Source: Roseobacter sp. GAI101
Lineage (GTDB): Bacteria; Pseudomonadota; Alphaproteobacteria; Rhodobacterales; Rhodobacteraceae
Direction: 5' to 3'
Length of the DNA stretch: 64,000 nucleotides
NCBI RefSeq assembly: GCF_000156335.1
Contig: NZ_DS999213.1
Location: forward strand, 3,729,059 to 3,793,058
A program made the translations under genes and the position numbers. The notes under the pieces are model-generated. The model was not told the DNA's origin. It saw only the letters and a program-made list of their open reading frames with translations, and ran no database searches. This document shows positions 38,350-47,785 of this stretch, one piece after another (the stretch's first letter is position 1; the number at the start of each line of letters is the position of its first letter).

Positions 38350-38817
38350 ATGCGCTGCCCGTTTTGCGGAAATATCGATACCCAAGTGAAAGACAGCCGC
38401 CCGGCAGAGGATCACGTATCCATTCGGCGCAGGCGTTTCTGCCCTGCCTGCGGGGGGCGCTTCACGACATATGAGCGTGTGCAATTGCGCGATCTGGTGG
38501 TGATCAAATCCTCGGGCAAGCGCGAAGATTTCGACCGCGACAAGCTTGAACGCTCGATCCGCATCTCGATGCAAAAGCGCCCGATTGATCCCGAGCGGAT
38601 CGATCAGATGATTTCCGGCATCGTGCGGCGTCTGGAAAGCATGGGGGAAACGGATATCGGCTCCAAACAGATCGGCGAGATCGTGATGGAGGCGTTGGCC
38701 CGCATCGACACCGTCGCCTATGTGCGCTTCGCAAGTGTGTACAAGAACTTCCAGGCGGCGGATGACTTCGACAAATTCGTTCAGGAATTACGTCCCGACG
38801 TCCCGCCAGAAGAGTGA
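38350..38817 (+). CDS. nrdR: Transcriptional repressor NrdR
   Basis: A 155-residue NrdR. The N-terminal zinc ribbon is MRCPFCG with a second [15 protein letters not shown], followed by an ATP-cone domain ([20 protein letters not shown]). NrdR represses ribonucleotide reductase genes when dATP binds the cone. It overlaps ribD by GTGA, the common nrdR-ribD arrangement. The target nrd genes are not in this window. Confidence 0.96.
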   Translation: MRCPFCGNIDTQVKDSRPAEDHVSIRRRRFCPACGGRFTTYERVQLRDLVVIKSSGKREDFDRDKLERSIRISMQKRPIDPERIDQMISGIVRRLESMGETDIGSKQIGEIVMEALARIDTVAYVRFASVYKNFQAADDFDKFVQELRPDVPPEE

Positions 38818-39911
38818 GCACAGCCGCAGATACGCGCTTCATGGCGCTGGCCCTGTCCTTGGGCCGGCGGGGGCAGGGGACCGTGTGGCCCAACCCCGCT
38901 GTGGGCTGTGTGATCGTGCAGGGCGACCGTATTGTCGGGCGCGGCTGGACGCAGCCGGGTGGTCGGCCCCATGCCGAACCCGAGGCCTTGGCGCAAGCCG
39001 GTGCGCAGGCCGTTGGCGCGACGGTCTATGTCACACTGGAACCCTGCGCCCATACCGGTAAAACGCCGCCCTGTGCGCAGGCCCTGATTGACGCGCAGGT
39101 GGCGCGGGTCGTGATCGCCTGTGCCGACAGTGATCCGCGCGTCAGCGGCAAGGGCATCGCCATGCTTCAGGCCGCAGGGATTGCGGTCGACACAGGCGTT
39201 CTCGAGGACGAAGCCCGCAAGGATCACATCGGGTTTCTGTCCAGGATTGATATTGCCCGTCCCATGGTCACGCTTAAACTGGCCAGCAGCTTTGATGGAC
39301 GGATCGCAACCGCCACCGGCGAAAGCCAATGGATCACCGCTGGCCCGGCACGTCGTTTGGTCCACGCGATGCGCGCGCGCCACGATGCGGTGATGGTGGG
39401 CGGCGGCACGGCACGGCAGGATGACCCCAGCCTGACGGTCCGCGACATCGGTATTACCCGTCAACCTGCCCGCATCGTGGTCAGCAGCCGCCTCGACCTG
39501 CCACTATCCGGAAAGCTGGCGCAGACGGCGGCGTTGATCCCCGTGATCCTGTGCCACGCAACCAGCGCCGATCCGCATCTGGTCACCACATGGCAACAGC
39601 TTGGCGCGACGCTGATCCCCTGCGCGACCCGCGCGGGTCAGCTTGATCCGGCGGACATCCTGCGTAAACTTGCCGACCACGGTCTGACCCGTATCTTCTG
39701 CGAAGGCGGCGGCGGTCTTGCCGCCTCCCTGCTCCAGGCGGACCTCGTCGATCATCTGGTCGGCTTCACCGCCGGTCTTGCCATCGGCGCAGACGGGTTG
39801 CCGGCCATCGGCCCCTTGGGCCTCTCGCAGCTCGGCAAAGCGCCCCGTTTCAGCCTTGAATACACTAGGGCTATCGGTCCCGATATCCTGCACAGCTGGT
39901 CCCGGACGTAA
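38814..39911 (+). CDS. ribD: Riboflavin-specific deaminase/reductase RibD
   Basis: A 365-residue bifunctional enzyme. The N-terminal cytidine-deaminase-type domain has the zinc site in PHAEPEAL and [16 protein letters not shown]. The C-terminal reductase domain has [11 protein letters not shown] and EGGGGLAAS. It deaminates and then reduces the pyrimidine intermediate of riboflavin synthesis with NADPH. GTG 38814 is the start, overlapping the nrdR stop. ribE and ribH lie about 5 kb downstream, separated by kps genes on the other strand. Confidence 0.95.
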   Translation: MSTAADTRFMALALSLGRRGQGTVWPNPAVGCVIVQGDRIVGRGWTQPGGRPHAEPEALAQAGAQAVGATVYVTLEPCAHTGKTPPCAQALIDAQVARVVIACADSDPRVSGKGIAMLQAAGIAVDTGVLEDEARKDHIGFLSRIDIARPMVTLKLASSFDGRIATATGESQWITAGPARRLVHAMRARHDAVMVGGGTARQDDPSLTVRDIGITRQPARIVVSSRLDLPLSGKLAQTAALIPVILCHATSADPHLVTTWQQLGATLIPCATRAGQLDPADILRKLADHGLTRIFCEGGGGLAASLLQADLVDHLVGFTAGLAIGADGLPAIGPLGLSQLGKAPRFSLEYTRAIGPDILHSWSRT

Positions 39912-39924
39912 CGCTTCGTCCTTC

Positions 39925-39965
39925 CAAATGGTCCCAAATCCCGGGGGTCTGGGGGCTGGCCCCCA
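39925..39965. repeat. Composite dispersed repeat (palindrome form)
   Basis: CCAAATGGTCCCAAATCCCGG opens the copy and it ends in GGGGGCTGGCCCCC (39952-39965), between convergent ribD and kpsC. The copy at 50420-50475 shares both ends, CCAAATGG...AAATCCCGGGGG and GGGGGCTGGCCCCC. Confidence 0.65.
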
Positions 39966-39974
39966 GTCCGGTCA

Positions 39975-42011
39975 TCACCCCTTGCGCCACAAATGGGCCT
40001 TGCCCGCAAAGGCCCCTTGCACTTTTGCCAGCAGCCGGTTGCCAACGCCGGGATAGGGCAGATCCCCCTCTGCCAAACGCTGCATGACAATTTCTACCGG
40101 GCAGGCCAACCCGCTGAGCGGATCGACGTAGCGCGGATAATCGATCAACGCGGCATGCACCAAGCCTTCCAGATCCACATCTGCCCGTCGTCGCGGCGGC
40201 ACATCGCCCCGGTCGTCTGTCAGCCCCCAACCCGCATAAAACGGCGCGCCAACGGCCACCACCCGCACCCCGCGCACCAATGCCTCGAACCCCAGAAGCG
40301 ATGTCATTGTCCAGACCTCATCGACATGAGCCAGAAGGCTGACCGGGTCCGTCCGGGCCATCACCCTGTAAGCCAGACCGGTGGCATCAACCGCACCGGG
40401 GCGCAGGCCCGCTTCGACATCCGGATGGGGTTTGTACAGGATCACCGCGTCGGGATTGGCGGCGCGTGCGGCCTGCAGCAGCCCCAGATTGGTTGAAACA
40501 TGGTCGGTACCGGTCTTGACCGACGCATCATCCTCGACTTGGCCGGGCACCAGAATGCGGCGTCCCTCTGGAAGCCCGTCCAATGATACGGCACCCCCAA
40601 GGTTATATTTGCTCAGGCCTGTCGCCCGCAGTCTTTTGATCAGACGCTCGGCCCTGCGTCTTTGGTCCGGGCGCAGGCTGCACCGGGTCGCGATCCATTC
40701 CTCCAGACGGCTGGGCTGTCGGGGATCGTAGTAGATGCCCAGATCATCGCACACCAGCGAGAGCGGGGGTATCAGATCGGCACCCAACCCGCGCGAGCGC
40801 AAGAAGCCGTCTTCGACCCGCATCGCATCCCCATGACCTACGTCGGCCTTGCCGGCCCAAACCATCCACGCCTTGCCGCTGGCGCGTGCTCGGGGCGGGT
40901 CCTCTTCGAACACGACCGGGGACCATGTTCCGAAAAACCGCTGCAAGGGGCCGCGTTTCCAAAGACTCATCCCCGAGGCGACCCAGCCATTGTGGTCTTC
41001 GCGCCACGCGCGGGTGGTCGCGGCCAGCGCCTCGATCGTGGTTTCCAGATCGCAAAGCCGGTCGCGGTGGGGATCGTACCATTTGGGATAAAGGATCATC
41101 GCGGCGGCGAAAATCTGGGCGCGCGTCAATGTGCGCTGGCGGCGCTGGACGGGAAATTCGTCTTCGGTCAGCCCCCAGCCCGCATAAAACGGTTGGCCAA
41201 AGACCCGTGGTTTGTGGCCTGCAAAGATCGCCTCGAATCCCATTTGCGAAGACACGGTATAGACGCGCACAGCCCCTTCAAACAGGACCCAAGGACTTAT
41301 GGGCCCGGTCAGCAGCGTGATGCGGGCGTTCTCGTCTTCGGGGCCGAAATGACCGGTTCGGTAGCCCTTTGCCGTTTCGGGATGGGTCTTGATCACGATC
41401 CGCGCGCCGGGGTTTTCCTGCTGGGCAAAAACCAGCATCTCCAGAAACCGTGACCTGTCGGCCCCCGACGCGGTGACGGATGCATCGCCGCGCGTCTGAT
41501 CGATCACCAGCACATAGCCGGGGTCGGGGGGCGGGGTGTCCACCCTAAATGCCGTATATTTCGTCAGATGTGCCTCTTGGATGCGGGCGATGCAGCCACG
41601 GGCACGGTCCAGCAGGGCGGTGTCGTCCAAAGGATGCGTGGCCAGCAGCGTTTCCAGATCGGACGGTTGGCGGGGATCGAAATGCGCGCCCTTGTGGTCG
41701 ATCAGCAACCCAATGGGCGGCTCACCCGCGCGACCGGGGAACAGCGATCGCAGCATGGCGTCTTCGACCCTGACCACCGGCACGCCGCGCCTTTGCGCCA
41801 CGGAAAGGCCGCGATGGGCGGTGGGCGAATTGCCCCAGACAGCCACCGCATCGCCTGCGCGCGGCAGTCCCAGATGCAGCGAATGGCCCGCCAGTTGCAA
41901 GATCCGGCGGATCCGCCGCTGGGTGAGAAACCCGCCATTATACACGAAAAGCCGCCGGTCCTTTTCAGGGCCGGCGGCGGGGGTATCATATATTTCAGGC
42001 CCGAGAGCCAT
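39975..42011 (-). CDS. kpsC: KpsC-like capsule beta-Kdo transferase
   Basis: A 678-residue protein of the KpsC family. It has two homologous halves. The first contains VYNGGFLTQRR, VWGNSPTAHRGL, IDHKGAHFDPRQPSDLETLL and FAGHKPRVFGQPFYAGWGLTEDE. The second contains MRVEDGFLRSRGLG, YYDPRQPSRLEEWI and VRVVAVGAPFYAGWGLTDD. KpsC enzymes build the poly-Kdo linker that ties capsular polysaccharide to a phospholipid at the inner face of the membrane. It forms a minus-strand cluster with the export lipoprotein and kpsS, and the stop-to-start gap is 9 bp. Confidence 0.88.
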   Translation of the reverse strand: MALGPEIYDTPAAGPEKDRRLFVYNGGFLTQRRIRRILQLAGHSLHLGLPRAGDAVAVWGNSPTAHRGLSVAQRRGVPVVRVEDAMLRSLFPGRAGEPPIGLLIDHKGAHFDPRQPSDLETLLATHPLDDTALLDRARGCIARIQEAHLTKYTAFRVDTPPPDPGYVLVIDQTRGDASVTASGADRSRFLEMLVFAQQENPGARIVIKTHPETAKGYRTGHFGPEDENARITLLTGPISPWVLFEGAVRVYTVSSQMGFEAIFAGHKPRVFGQPFYAGWGLTEDEFPVQRRQRTLTRAQIFAAAMILYPKWYDPHRDRLCDLETTIEALAATTRAWREDHNGWVASGMSLWKRGPLQRFFGTWSPVVFEEDPPRARASGKAWMVWAGKADVGHGDAMRVEDGFLRSRGLGADLIPPLSLVCDDLGIYYDPRQPSRLEEWIATRCSLRPDQRRRAERLIKRLRATGLSKYNLGGAVSLDGLPEGRRILVPGQVEDDASVKTGTDHVSTNLGLLQAARAANPDAVILYKPHPDVEAGLRPGAVDATGLAYRVMARTDPVSLLAHVDEVWTMTSLLGFEALVRGVRVVAVGAPFYAGWGLTDDRGDVPPRRRADVDLEGLVHAALIDYPRYVDPLSGLACPVEIVMQRLAEGDLPYPGVGNRLLAKVQGAFAGKAHLWRKG

Positions 42012-42020
42012 GGGACCGGA

Positions 42021-43166
42021 TCAGTTTCCGGCCAGGGTAGAGCCGACGGTCCCGATGCTGTTCAAGGAACTGGCCGAGCCTGTGATCGACGAGATCACCT
42101 TGCTCCACTGGGTGAACGGCGCTTCAGTAACGTAAAGCGTATCGCTGTCACGGATCACGAAATCACGCGCCATAAACAGGCCGTTGGGCTTGGTCAGGTC
42201 CAGCACGTAGATCATCCGCTGCGCGCCGACCAGATCGGTGCGGCCCAGCACCTGTTCAACGACTTCCTGCGGTTCGTTGCGGAAGATGAACACGCCCGTC
42301 GGGTCTGCGGTGCCTGCATTCAGACCACCGACCTGCGCGATGGCTTCGAGCGCGGAGAGCGTCTGGGATTCAAACGCCACTTTCCGTTGCGACCCGGTGG
42401 CCCCGAGGGCGGTGAACGAGCGGGAATCTTCTTCGATCAGGATCCTATCGCCGCCGCGTAACGCGATATCAAGTTCGGGGTGCTGGTACAGGTCTTCGAA
42501 CCAGATTTGCCCCTTCATGTTGCCACGCAACACGGTCACTTGCGCGATTTCCGGCACGATGGACACACCACCGGCCCGCGCCAGCATTGTCGACAGGGTC
42601 CGTGTCGGACGTTCGATCGCATAAACGCCTTGCGCGCTGACGGCACCGATCAGGGACACTGTGGCACCGTCGCCAGCGATGCGGCGCACCTGAACCTGCG
42701 GATCAGGCGTTTGTTCGGACAGACGTTGGGTGATGATCCGGCGGATCGCTTCGGGTGAATTTCCCGCGGCCCTGATGCGACCTGCATAGGGTACGAAGAT
42801 AAAGCCGGACCCGTCGACCTGTACTTCCTCGAGCAAGGTGGCGTTCCCGCCTTGGGCAGCCAACAGACCGTCATCGACGTTTTCCCAGATCGTCAGGCCC
42901 AATGTGTCGCCCGCGCTGATGGTGTCCGACCCAAGCGTGGCGGCATTGATGAACGCCTGACTGAAGCCGAGGGCAGGGGTCACCGCCGTGGCGCGGCTGA
43001 CGCGGTCATTTACGGCAACGACAAAGGCATCGCCCTCTTGTTGGACGGAACCTTTGTAGATTTGACGCTTGTTCGGGCCAACCTGCGGCAAGCCACATGA
43101 AGATACCACGGCCATTGCCGCAAGTAGTGCGATGGGACGCGCCCACCGAAATGTCTCGGATTTCAC
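42021..43166 (-). CDS. Wza/KpsD-like polysaccharide export lipoprotein
   Basis: A 381-residue outer-membrane export protein. The signal peptide ends with the lipobox VVSSC. It has Poly_export (SLBB-type) features: ISAGDTLGLTIWEN, FIFVPYAGRIRAAG, then SLBB-like repeats around VSLIGAVSAQGVYAI and GGDRILIEED. It would form the outer-membrane channel for capsule. The start is GTG 43166, with GAGGAG upstream. ABC transporter genes kpsM, kpsT and kpsE are absent from the window, so the transporter must be elsewhere. Confidence 0.85.
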   Translation of the reverse strand: MKSETFRWARPIALLAAMAVVSSCGLPQVGPNKRQIYKGSVQQEGDAFVVAVNDRVSRATAVTPALGFSQAFINAATLGSDTISAGDTLGLTIWENVDDGLLAAQGGNATLLEEVQVDGSGFIFVPYAGRIRAAGNSPEAIRRIITQRLSEQTPDPQVQVRRIAGDGATVSLIGAVSAQGVYAIERPTRTLSTMLARAGGVSIVPEIAQVTVLRGNMKGQIWFEDLYQHPELDIALRGGDRILIEEDSRSFTALGATGSQRKVAFESQTLSALEAIAQVGGLNAGTADPTGVFIFRNEPQEVVEQVLGRTDLVGAQRMIYVLDLTKPNGLFMARDFVIRDSDTLYVTEAPFTQWSKVISSITGSASSLNSIGTVGSTLAGN

Positions 43167-43282
43167 TGCCCGGTCTCCTCGACCTGTTCTAATTCTGCCT
43201 CAGATTCATCGATTTTTTCGACGTAATTACGCCAAGGCTAACCCAGTTCAGATCAAAAAGCTACTGTTTGGGGACCAATCGT

Positions 43283-44575
43283 TCAGGTGACAGCCCGCAA
43301 CTGTTGCCGTGGTGCCGCGGTCCCTGATTCAAGGGCATCGTAGGGGTCTTCGACGGCCAGCATCATATCGACCACCTGCCGCATCAGTTGCGTGCGCGCG
43401 CGGGCCGCATAAAAGCCGCCGGGGATCTGGGATGTCTCAAGCAGATAGCGGCGATAATCCTTGTAGGCCTTGTTGTCGGGCCGCGAGGCTGCGGCAAAAA
43501 AATCGGTCAGGGGCTGGTCGGACACGAATTCCGGTTTGGCATAGACTGCACTGCCAAACACCTTGAGCGGGATGCCCCGCCACAAAACCTGTTGGCCCGC
43601 GGTCGAATTGACCGTCACCGCCGTGCGCGCATCATTCAACAACTGCGCCAGCTTGCCGCCACGGACATAATGCACCCGGTGGGACACACCCAATTCACGC
43701 GCAAGACGCTTGATGTCGCGGCGCAGCGGGACGCGGCCATCTTCAAGGGGGTGGGCCTTGACGACCAGATGATGGTGACGCGGCGCGCCCTTGGCAAAGC
43801 CTTCGATCACGACGCGCAGGAAATCCGACATCGTGTCGAAAGGGGAGTGATCCTGAAAGGCGCTGTCATGCTCAAGCTGAAGCAGCGCCAGATGGTAGGG
43901 AAAGCCGCCCAGACGGATGCGCAGTGTCGCGACCAGCCGGTTTGTCGCCAGCGCGGGCATCAGGAAAAGGCGTTTGATATACAGCTGGAATTCCTTGGTC
44001 ACCGGGATTTTGCGGTGGGGGCGGAAATTGCGGTAATCCCCGTTCCGGAACAGGACGAACCAGTGATAGAGCGCGCCGTAAAAGATATGCTGGCGCATGT
44101 CGCCCCAATGGCCGGGGGGCAAGGGAGCCTCCATATCGGAATTGGCCAGCGCGGTTTGCATCTGTTCGATGGTCATGTCCATCAGGCGCGAATTGCCGTT
44201 CGTACCGCCGCGTTCATAGGTGACCCAGTAGGGGCGCATGTAGCCTTCTTCGAAGACATGCACGGTCAGGCCAAGCGCCTTGGCCTGTGCCACGGCCACG
44301 GCATGGATCGGGCGGGTATCTCCGTACAGAACAATATCAGTGACACCTTTGTCGGCGAGCAGCGCAACAAAGGTGTCTTTCCATGCATCAGCGGTTCCCC
44401 GGTAGGGGATGTAACTGCGCGGATGGAACCAGAAGGCGCGGTCGCCTGCGTTAAAGCCCACGCGCCACACTTCTGCCCCGGTCAACCGCAGCATCTTGCC
44501 GAGACGGTTGAAGAAGGGACCATGCGGCCCTTGCAGAAACAGGAATACCCGGCGTGCGGGTGCGGCGGCAGTCAT
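43283..44575 (-). CDS. kpsS: KpsS-like capsule polysaccharide modification protein
   Basis: A 430-residue protein of the KpsS family. Features are FLFLQGPHGPFFNRLGKML, YGDTRPIHAVAVAQAKALGL, HVFEEGYMRPYWVTYE and the later VKAHPLEDGR and TVNSTAGQQVLWRGIPLK. KpsS adds the first Kdo to the lipid acceptor before KpsC extends it. ATG 44575 is chosen because its downstream MTAAAPARRVFLFLQGPHG gives the usual N-terminus. A longer frame upstream contains an in-frame ATG (44617), but it adds an unlikely hydrophilic leader. Confidence 0.85.
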   Translation of the reverse strand: MTAAAPARRVFLFLQGPHGPFFNRLGKMLRLTGAEVWRVGFNAGDRAFWFHPRSYIPYRGTADAWKDTFVALLADKGVTDIVLYGDTRPIHAVAVAQAKALGLTVHVFEEGYMRPYWVTYERGGTNGNSRLMDMTIEQMQTALANSDMEAPLPPGHWGDMRQHIFYGALYHWFVLFRNGDYRNFRPHRKIPVTKEFQLYIKRLFLMPALATNRLVATLRIRLGGFPYHLALLQLEHDSAFQDHSPFDTMSDFLRVVIEGFAKGAPRHHHLVVKAHPLEDGRVPLRRDIKRLARELGVSHRVHYVRGGKLAQLLNDARTAVTVNSTAGQQVLWRGIPLKVFGSAVYAKPEFVSDQPLTDFFAAASRPDNKAYKDYRRYLLETSQIPGGFYAARARTQLMRQVVDMMLAVEDPYDALESGTAAPRQQLRAVT

Positions 44576-44711
44576 GGCGGGTCTTTGCGTTATTATCGTC
44601 GCTAAATGAAAAATCATGCGATACGGGCCAAATTGCGGCACCTCTGCGGACTTGTCATGTCCCGGGCAGAAGATTACTTCGGAGGTGTGACATTTATAGA
44701 AGGGCAGGCCG

Positions 44712-45299
44712 ATGTTTACAGGGATTATCACGGATGTTGGAAAGATCGCGTCGCTAGCCCAAGAGGGTGATTTGCGGGCGCGGATCACGACGGGATATGA
44801 TACGGACCGGATCGATATGGGGGCCTCCATCGCCAGTGACGGCGTGTGCCTGACGGTCGTGGATATGGGGCCGGATTGGTACGAAGTGCAGATCAGCGCC
44901 GAAACGGTGGAAAAAACCAACCTTGGCGGCTGGGTTCCGGGCAAGCGACTGAACCTTGAACGCGCGCTGAAGGTGGGTGACGAATTGGGCGGTCATATCG
45001 TGTCGGGCCATGTGGACGGTGTCGCCGAAGTGGTCGCCATGCGCGACGAAGGCGACAGCACCCGCGTGACATTACGGGCACCGCAGGCGCTGGCGCGCTT
45101 CATCGCGCCAAAGGGCTCGGTCGCGCTGAATGGCACGTCGCTGACGGTGAACGAGGTCGATGGCTGTGATTTCGGCATCAACTTCATCCCCCACACCAAA
45201 GAGGTCACGACCTGGGGCGATGTGGCGGTGGGCGACCTGATCAACCTCGAGATTGACACGCTGGCGCGGTACGTCGCGCGACTGGCGGAAATGTCATGA
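44712..45299 (+). CDS. ribE: Riboflavin synthase
   Basis: A 195-residue riboflavin synthase with two lumazine-binding repeats. The N-terminus MFTGIITDVGKI and the paired SDGVCLTV and LNGTSLTVNEV are diagnostic. It condenses two 6,7-dimethyl-8-ribityllumazine molecules to riboflavin. It overlaps the next gene by ATGA. No FMN riboswitch is visible upstream. Confidence 0.96.
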   Translation: MFTGIITDVGKIASLAQEGDLRARITTGYDTDRIDMGASIASDGVCLTVVDMGPDWYEVQISAETVEKTNLGGWVPGKRLNLERALKVGDELGGHIVSGHVDGVAEVVAMRDEGDSTRVTLRAPQALARFIAPKGSVALNGTSLTVNEVDGCDFGINFIPHTKEVTTWGDVAVGDLINLEIDTLARYVARLAEMS

Positions 45300-45877
45300 T
45301 CGCTGGTATCGGTCACAACATGGGCCCCACGATGGAGCGCGGCCAGAAATGGCGGGCGTTTCAGTGGCAAAAAGCGCGTGAGGCAGCGATGCCGTCGGCG
45401 ATTCCGTTGATGGTGGTAAAGATGCGTGTGGCGCGGGCGCGTGCCCTGGGGCTGGATTACAAGGCCTATGCGGCGATCCGGCAGGCCACCGGGCGCGATA
45501 TTCTTGCGCTGCTGTTCTCAAGCAATGCGCTGCGGGTCGTACGCGCGGATGCACCGCAGATGCCCGTGCGCGAGACCGAGATTCTGACCGCCGTGCAGGG
45601 CGCGCAAAAGCTGGCGCTGGTGCATCGCCCGCTGTCAGGCGATGCGGTCCAGGGGGCGAACCCGGTGCTGGATCACGTCGCGTCGGCCCCGCGGTTTACC
45701 GACAGTTGGGCCGACATGCGGGACCACCTGTCGGGCGTGATGCAGGGCCGCCGGCTGGTTGGAGATCAGGTTCTGATCATCGGCGACACCGGGCTCGAGC
45801 GTGATTGGTCCGGCGCGGCAAAGGCTGCGGGATACCTTGAGGCGGCACGGTATTTCGGGCGCGACGTGCAGGCCTAG
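45296..45877 (+). CDS. Conserved hypothetical protein in the riboflavin cluster
   Basis: A 193-residue protein with no domain I can name. The N-terminal third is basic and helical (AFQWQKAREAAMPSAIPLMVVKMRVARARALGLDY). The C-terminal part has DQVLIIGDTGLERDWSGAAK. It is translationally coupled to ribE by the ATGA overlap. In the space after it I find no ribBA gene, and ribH follows after a repeat-bearing gap. A role related to riboflavin is possible only because of position. Confidence 0.7.
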   Translation: MIAGIGHNMGPTMERGQKWRAFQWQKAREAAMPSAIPLMVVKMRVARARALGLDYKAYAAIRQATGRDILALLFSSNALRVVRADAPQMPVRETEILTAVQGAQKLALVHRPLSGDAVQGANPVLDHVASAPRFTDSWADMRDHLSGVMQGRRLVGDQVLIIGDTGLERDWSGAAKAAGYLEAARYFGRDVQA

Positions 45878-45937
45878 AAGACCTGCGGGCCCAAAGATTG
45901 AACGCCGCTGTTTGCGCGCTGATATTGCAGTGGGATT

Positions 45938-45959
45938 GAGTTTATTTGGCAAAATGAAG
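45938..45959. repeat. Short dispersed repeat (tail form)
   Basis: GAGTTTATTTGGCAAAATGAAG, nearly identical to 32983-33004 (one mismatch), in the gap between the hypothetical gene and ribH. Confidence 0.65.
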
Positions 45960-46113
45960 ATGCGGGCGTCTGCGCGCCGCATTTTGCCTTGAGGGGCAGG
46001 GTCGGCTGATGTTGGGTTGATCTTGTTGACGGGGCGCGCCGATGTTATCTGGGCGTTGACGCTTTTGGCCTAACCATCCGGGACAGGCGCGCTGTCTTAA
46101 CGGAGTATACTTC

Positions 46114-46662
46114 ATGGCTGCTGGAAACCATACGACCCTAGTTACACCGACATTCGACAAGCCTGTGAAGGTGCTGATCGTCGTGTCTCCCTATTATTCC
46201 GACATCGCAGCAGGCTTGCTGAAAGGGGCCAAGGCCGAGATCGAAGCCGCAGGGGCCGAATGGGACGTAGTCGAGATGCCCGGCGCGTTGGAAATTCCGA
46301 CGGCCATCGGGATTTCAGACCGGAAAAGCAATTTCGACGGCTATGTCGCCCTTGGCTGCGTGGTGCGCGGCGAAACGACCCATTACGAGACCGTGTGCAA
46401 TGACAGCAGTCGCGCGCTGCAATTGATGGGCTTGCAGGGGCTTTGCATCGGCAATGGCATCCTTACGGTTGAAAACCATGAACAAGCAGCGGTGCGCGCA
46501 GACCCTGACGGGCAGAACAAGGGCGGCGGTGCGGCCGCTGCGGCCTTGCATCTGATCGCACTCAGCCGTAAGTGGGGCGACATTCGCAAAGATATCGGTT
46601 TCAAGCCGCGCTCAGAGGACTATCTGATGGCGGGCGACAATGATGGACCCACAACAGCATGA
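46114..46662 (+). CDS. ribH: 6,7-dimethyl-8-ribityllumazine synthase
   Basis: A 182-residue RibH. Visible features are VSPYYSDIAAGLLKGAK, VEMPGALEIPTAIG and the GCVVRGETTHYETVCNDSSRAL stretch holding the catalytic His. It makes the lumazine used by RibE. It ends overlapping nusB by ATGA. ribH-nusB is a widely conserved pair. The upstream gap of 235 bp holds the repeat. Confidence 0.95.
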   Translation: MAAGNHTTLVTPTFDKPVKVLIVVSPYYSDIAAGLLKGAKAEIEAAGAEWDVVEMPGALEIPTAIGISDRKSNFDGYVALGCVVRGETTHYETVCNDSSRALQLMGLQGLCIGNGILTVENHEQAAVRADPDGQNKGGGAAAAALHLIALSRKWGDIRKDIGFKPRSEDYLMAGDNDGPTTA

Positions 46663-47138
46663 CTTCTACCGCCGGCCTTTCGGGCAACCAAAAACGCAAG
46701 ATGAAATCCGCTTCCCGGCTTTATGCCGTGCAGGCCCTGTTCCAGATGGAGCATTCATCCCAGAGCTTCGACACGGTCCGTACCGAGTTTCTTGAGCACC
46801 GTTTCGGGGCCACCTATGACGGGGCCGAGATGATTGATGGTGATATCCGTCACTTTGCCGATGTGCTTGAAACGGCTGTGAATTATCAGGCGGCGATTGA
46901 CCAGATGACCGACCGCGCGTTGGTGGCCAAATGGCCCATCGCCCGGATCGACCCGACATTGCGCGCCTTGTTCCGTGCCGCAGGGGCGGAACTGCGCGAC
47001 ACCGGCACGCCGCCCAAGGTGGTTATCACCGAATATGTCGACGTAGCCCGCGCGTTCTTTGAGGGCAGTGACGAGCCAAAGTTCGTCAACGCCGTTCTGG
47101 ACCACATGGCCCGCGAAGCACGGCCTGAGTCGTTTTAA
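46659..47138 (+). CDS. nusB: Transcription antitermination factor NusB
   Basis: A 159-residue NusB with the helical RNA-binding pattern. An N-terminal basic region contains SASRLYAVQALFQMEHS. The C-terminal half has ITEYVDVARAFFEGSDEPKFVNAVLDHMAR, the usual NusB signature. It works with NusE/S10 at boxA sequences of rRNA operons. A hairpin plus T-run follows. Confidence 0.95.
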   Translation: MTSTAGLSGNQKRKMKSASRLYAVQALFQMEHSSQSFDTVRTEFLEHRFGATYDGAEMIDGDIRHFADVLETAVNYQAAIDQMTDRALVAKWPIARIDPTLRALFRAAGAELRDTGTPPKVVITEYVDVARAFFEGSDEPKFVNAVLDHMAREARPESF

Positions 47139-47174
47139 GACTTCTTTGAAAATCGAACAGTGCGTCAAAGAGGA

Positions 47175-47204
47175 GCCGGCTTTTCCAAAGTCCGGCCCTT
47201 TTCT
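47175..47204 (+). terminator. Intrinsic terminator after nusB
   Basis: GCCGGCTTT-tcc-AAAG(T)CCGGC, a 9-bp stem with one bulged T, followed by CCTTTTCTT. It lies 36 bp after the nusB stop and should end the rib/nusB transcript. Confidence 0.75.
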
Positions 47205-47785
47205 TGCCGATGCAGGCTGTAGGCGGCGCATGCCGATGCCGAACGGCTGGGGATGCACAAGCGAAACAGGGAATGTTTTAAGGATTAGATCGATGCATCC
47301 GACGACATTGCAACTGCATGAAGTCCAGATCATCTGATCATGGTCGAGTGTGACGGAACCACCGCTGCCGTTTAGTTGTATATTCCCGAGGACCTGTATG
47401 TACAGGTGGGCGCCAGATAATCGAACCAGGGCTCGAACAGAGCCAGCTCCCTCGGATTTGCTTAAGGCCACTGGAATGTAACTTTTACAAACAGGGCAGA
47501 ACCGTCACGCGATACAGGTAGGCTTGGGCATGGGCTACGGCAAGGGGTATCTCGGTTGTGTGGTAAAATTTACCTGAAAGAGTAGGGGCAGGTTTTGACC
47601 TTCTACCCCCATTGGCCGGGGCATATCCTTTGGTTCATGGCTGTTCGGGGAAGATCAGCGGCGTTGGCAATGACGCCTTGGGGTGCGCATTGGCGTCGCT
47701 TGGCCAGATGCGCGCGTACCGTCTGATGCGGACCAGCGACGACCGCCCCACAGGCATCTTCCCACGATTGGGGCCCCGGCTTCGC
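47205..47785. other. Noncoding interval between nusB terminator and the ClpP-like gene
   Basis: About 580 bp with no supported gene. The frames crossing it are antisense to the ClpP-like gene or short and featureless. It contains a strong palindrome and a possible three-stem RNA fold (47386-47455) and, near 47580-47610, a GTAG/CTAC and AGGT/ACCT hairpin. Its function is unknown. Confidence 0.5.
47386..47455. ncRNA. Candidate structured RNA or regulatory element
   Basis: CCGAGG (47386-47391) can pair with CCTCGG (47450-47455) to close a multiloop. Directly adjacent to the first arm is the perfect dyad ACCTGTA-TG-TACAGGT (47392-47407). A second hairpin is GGCTC-GAACA-GAGCC (47430-47444). Three nested or coaxial stems in 70 bp are more than expected by chance for unconstrained sequence, but I have no homology or expression evidence. 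Strand is not determined. Confidence 0.3.

Noticed and set aside
44576..44711. Search for an FMN riboswitch before ribE.
   Set aside because: No RFN-type conserved segments are visible in this interval.
47392..47407. Lux-box-like palindrome ACCTGTA-TG-TACAGGT.
   Set aside because: Half-sites match, but the spacing is 2 instead of 6 bp and no quorum-sensing gene is nearby; treated only as part of a possible RNA fold.
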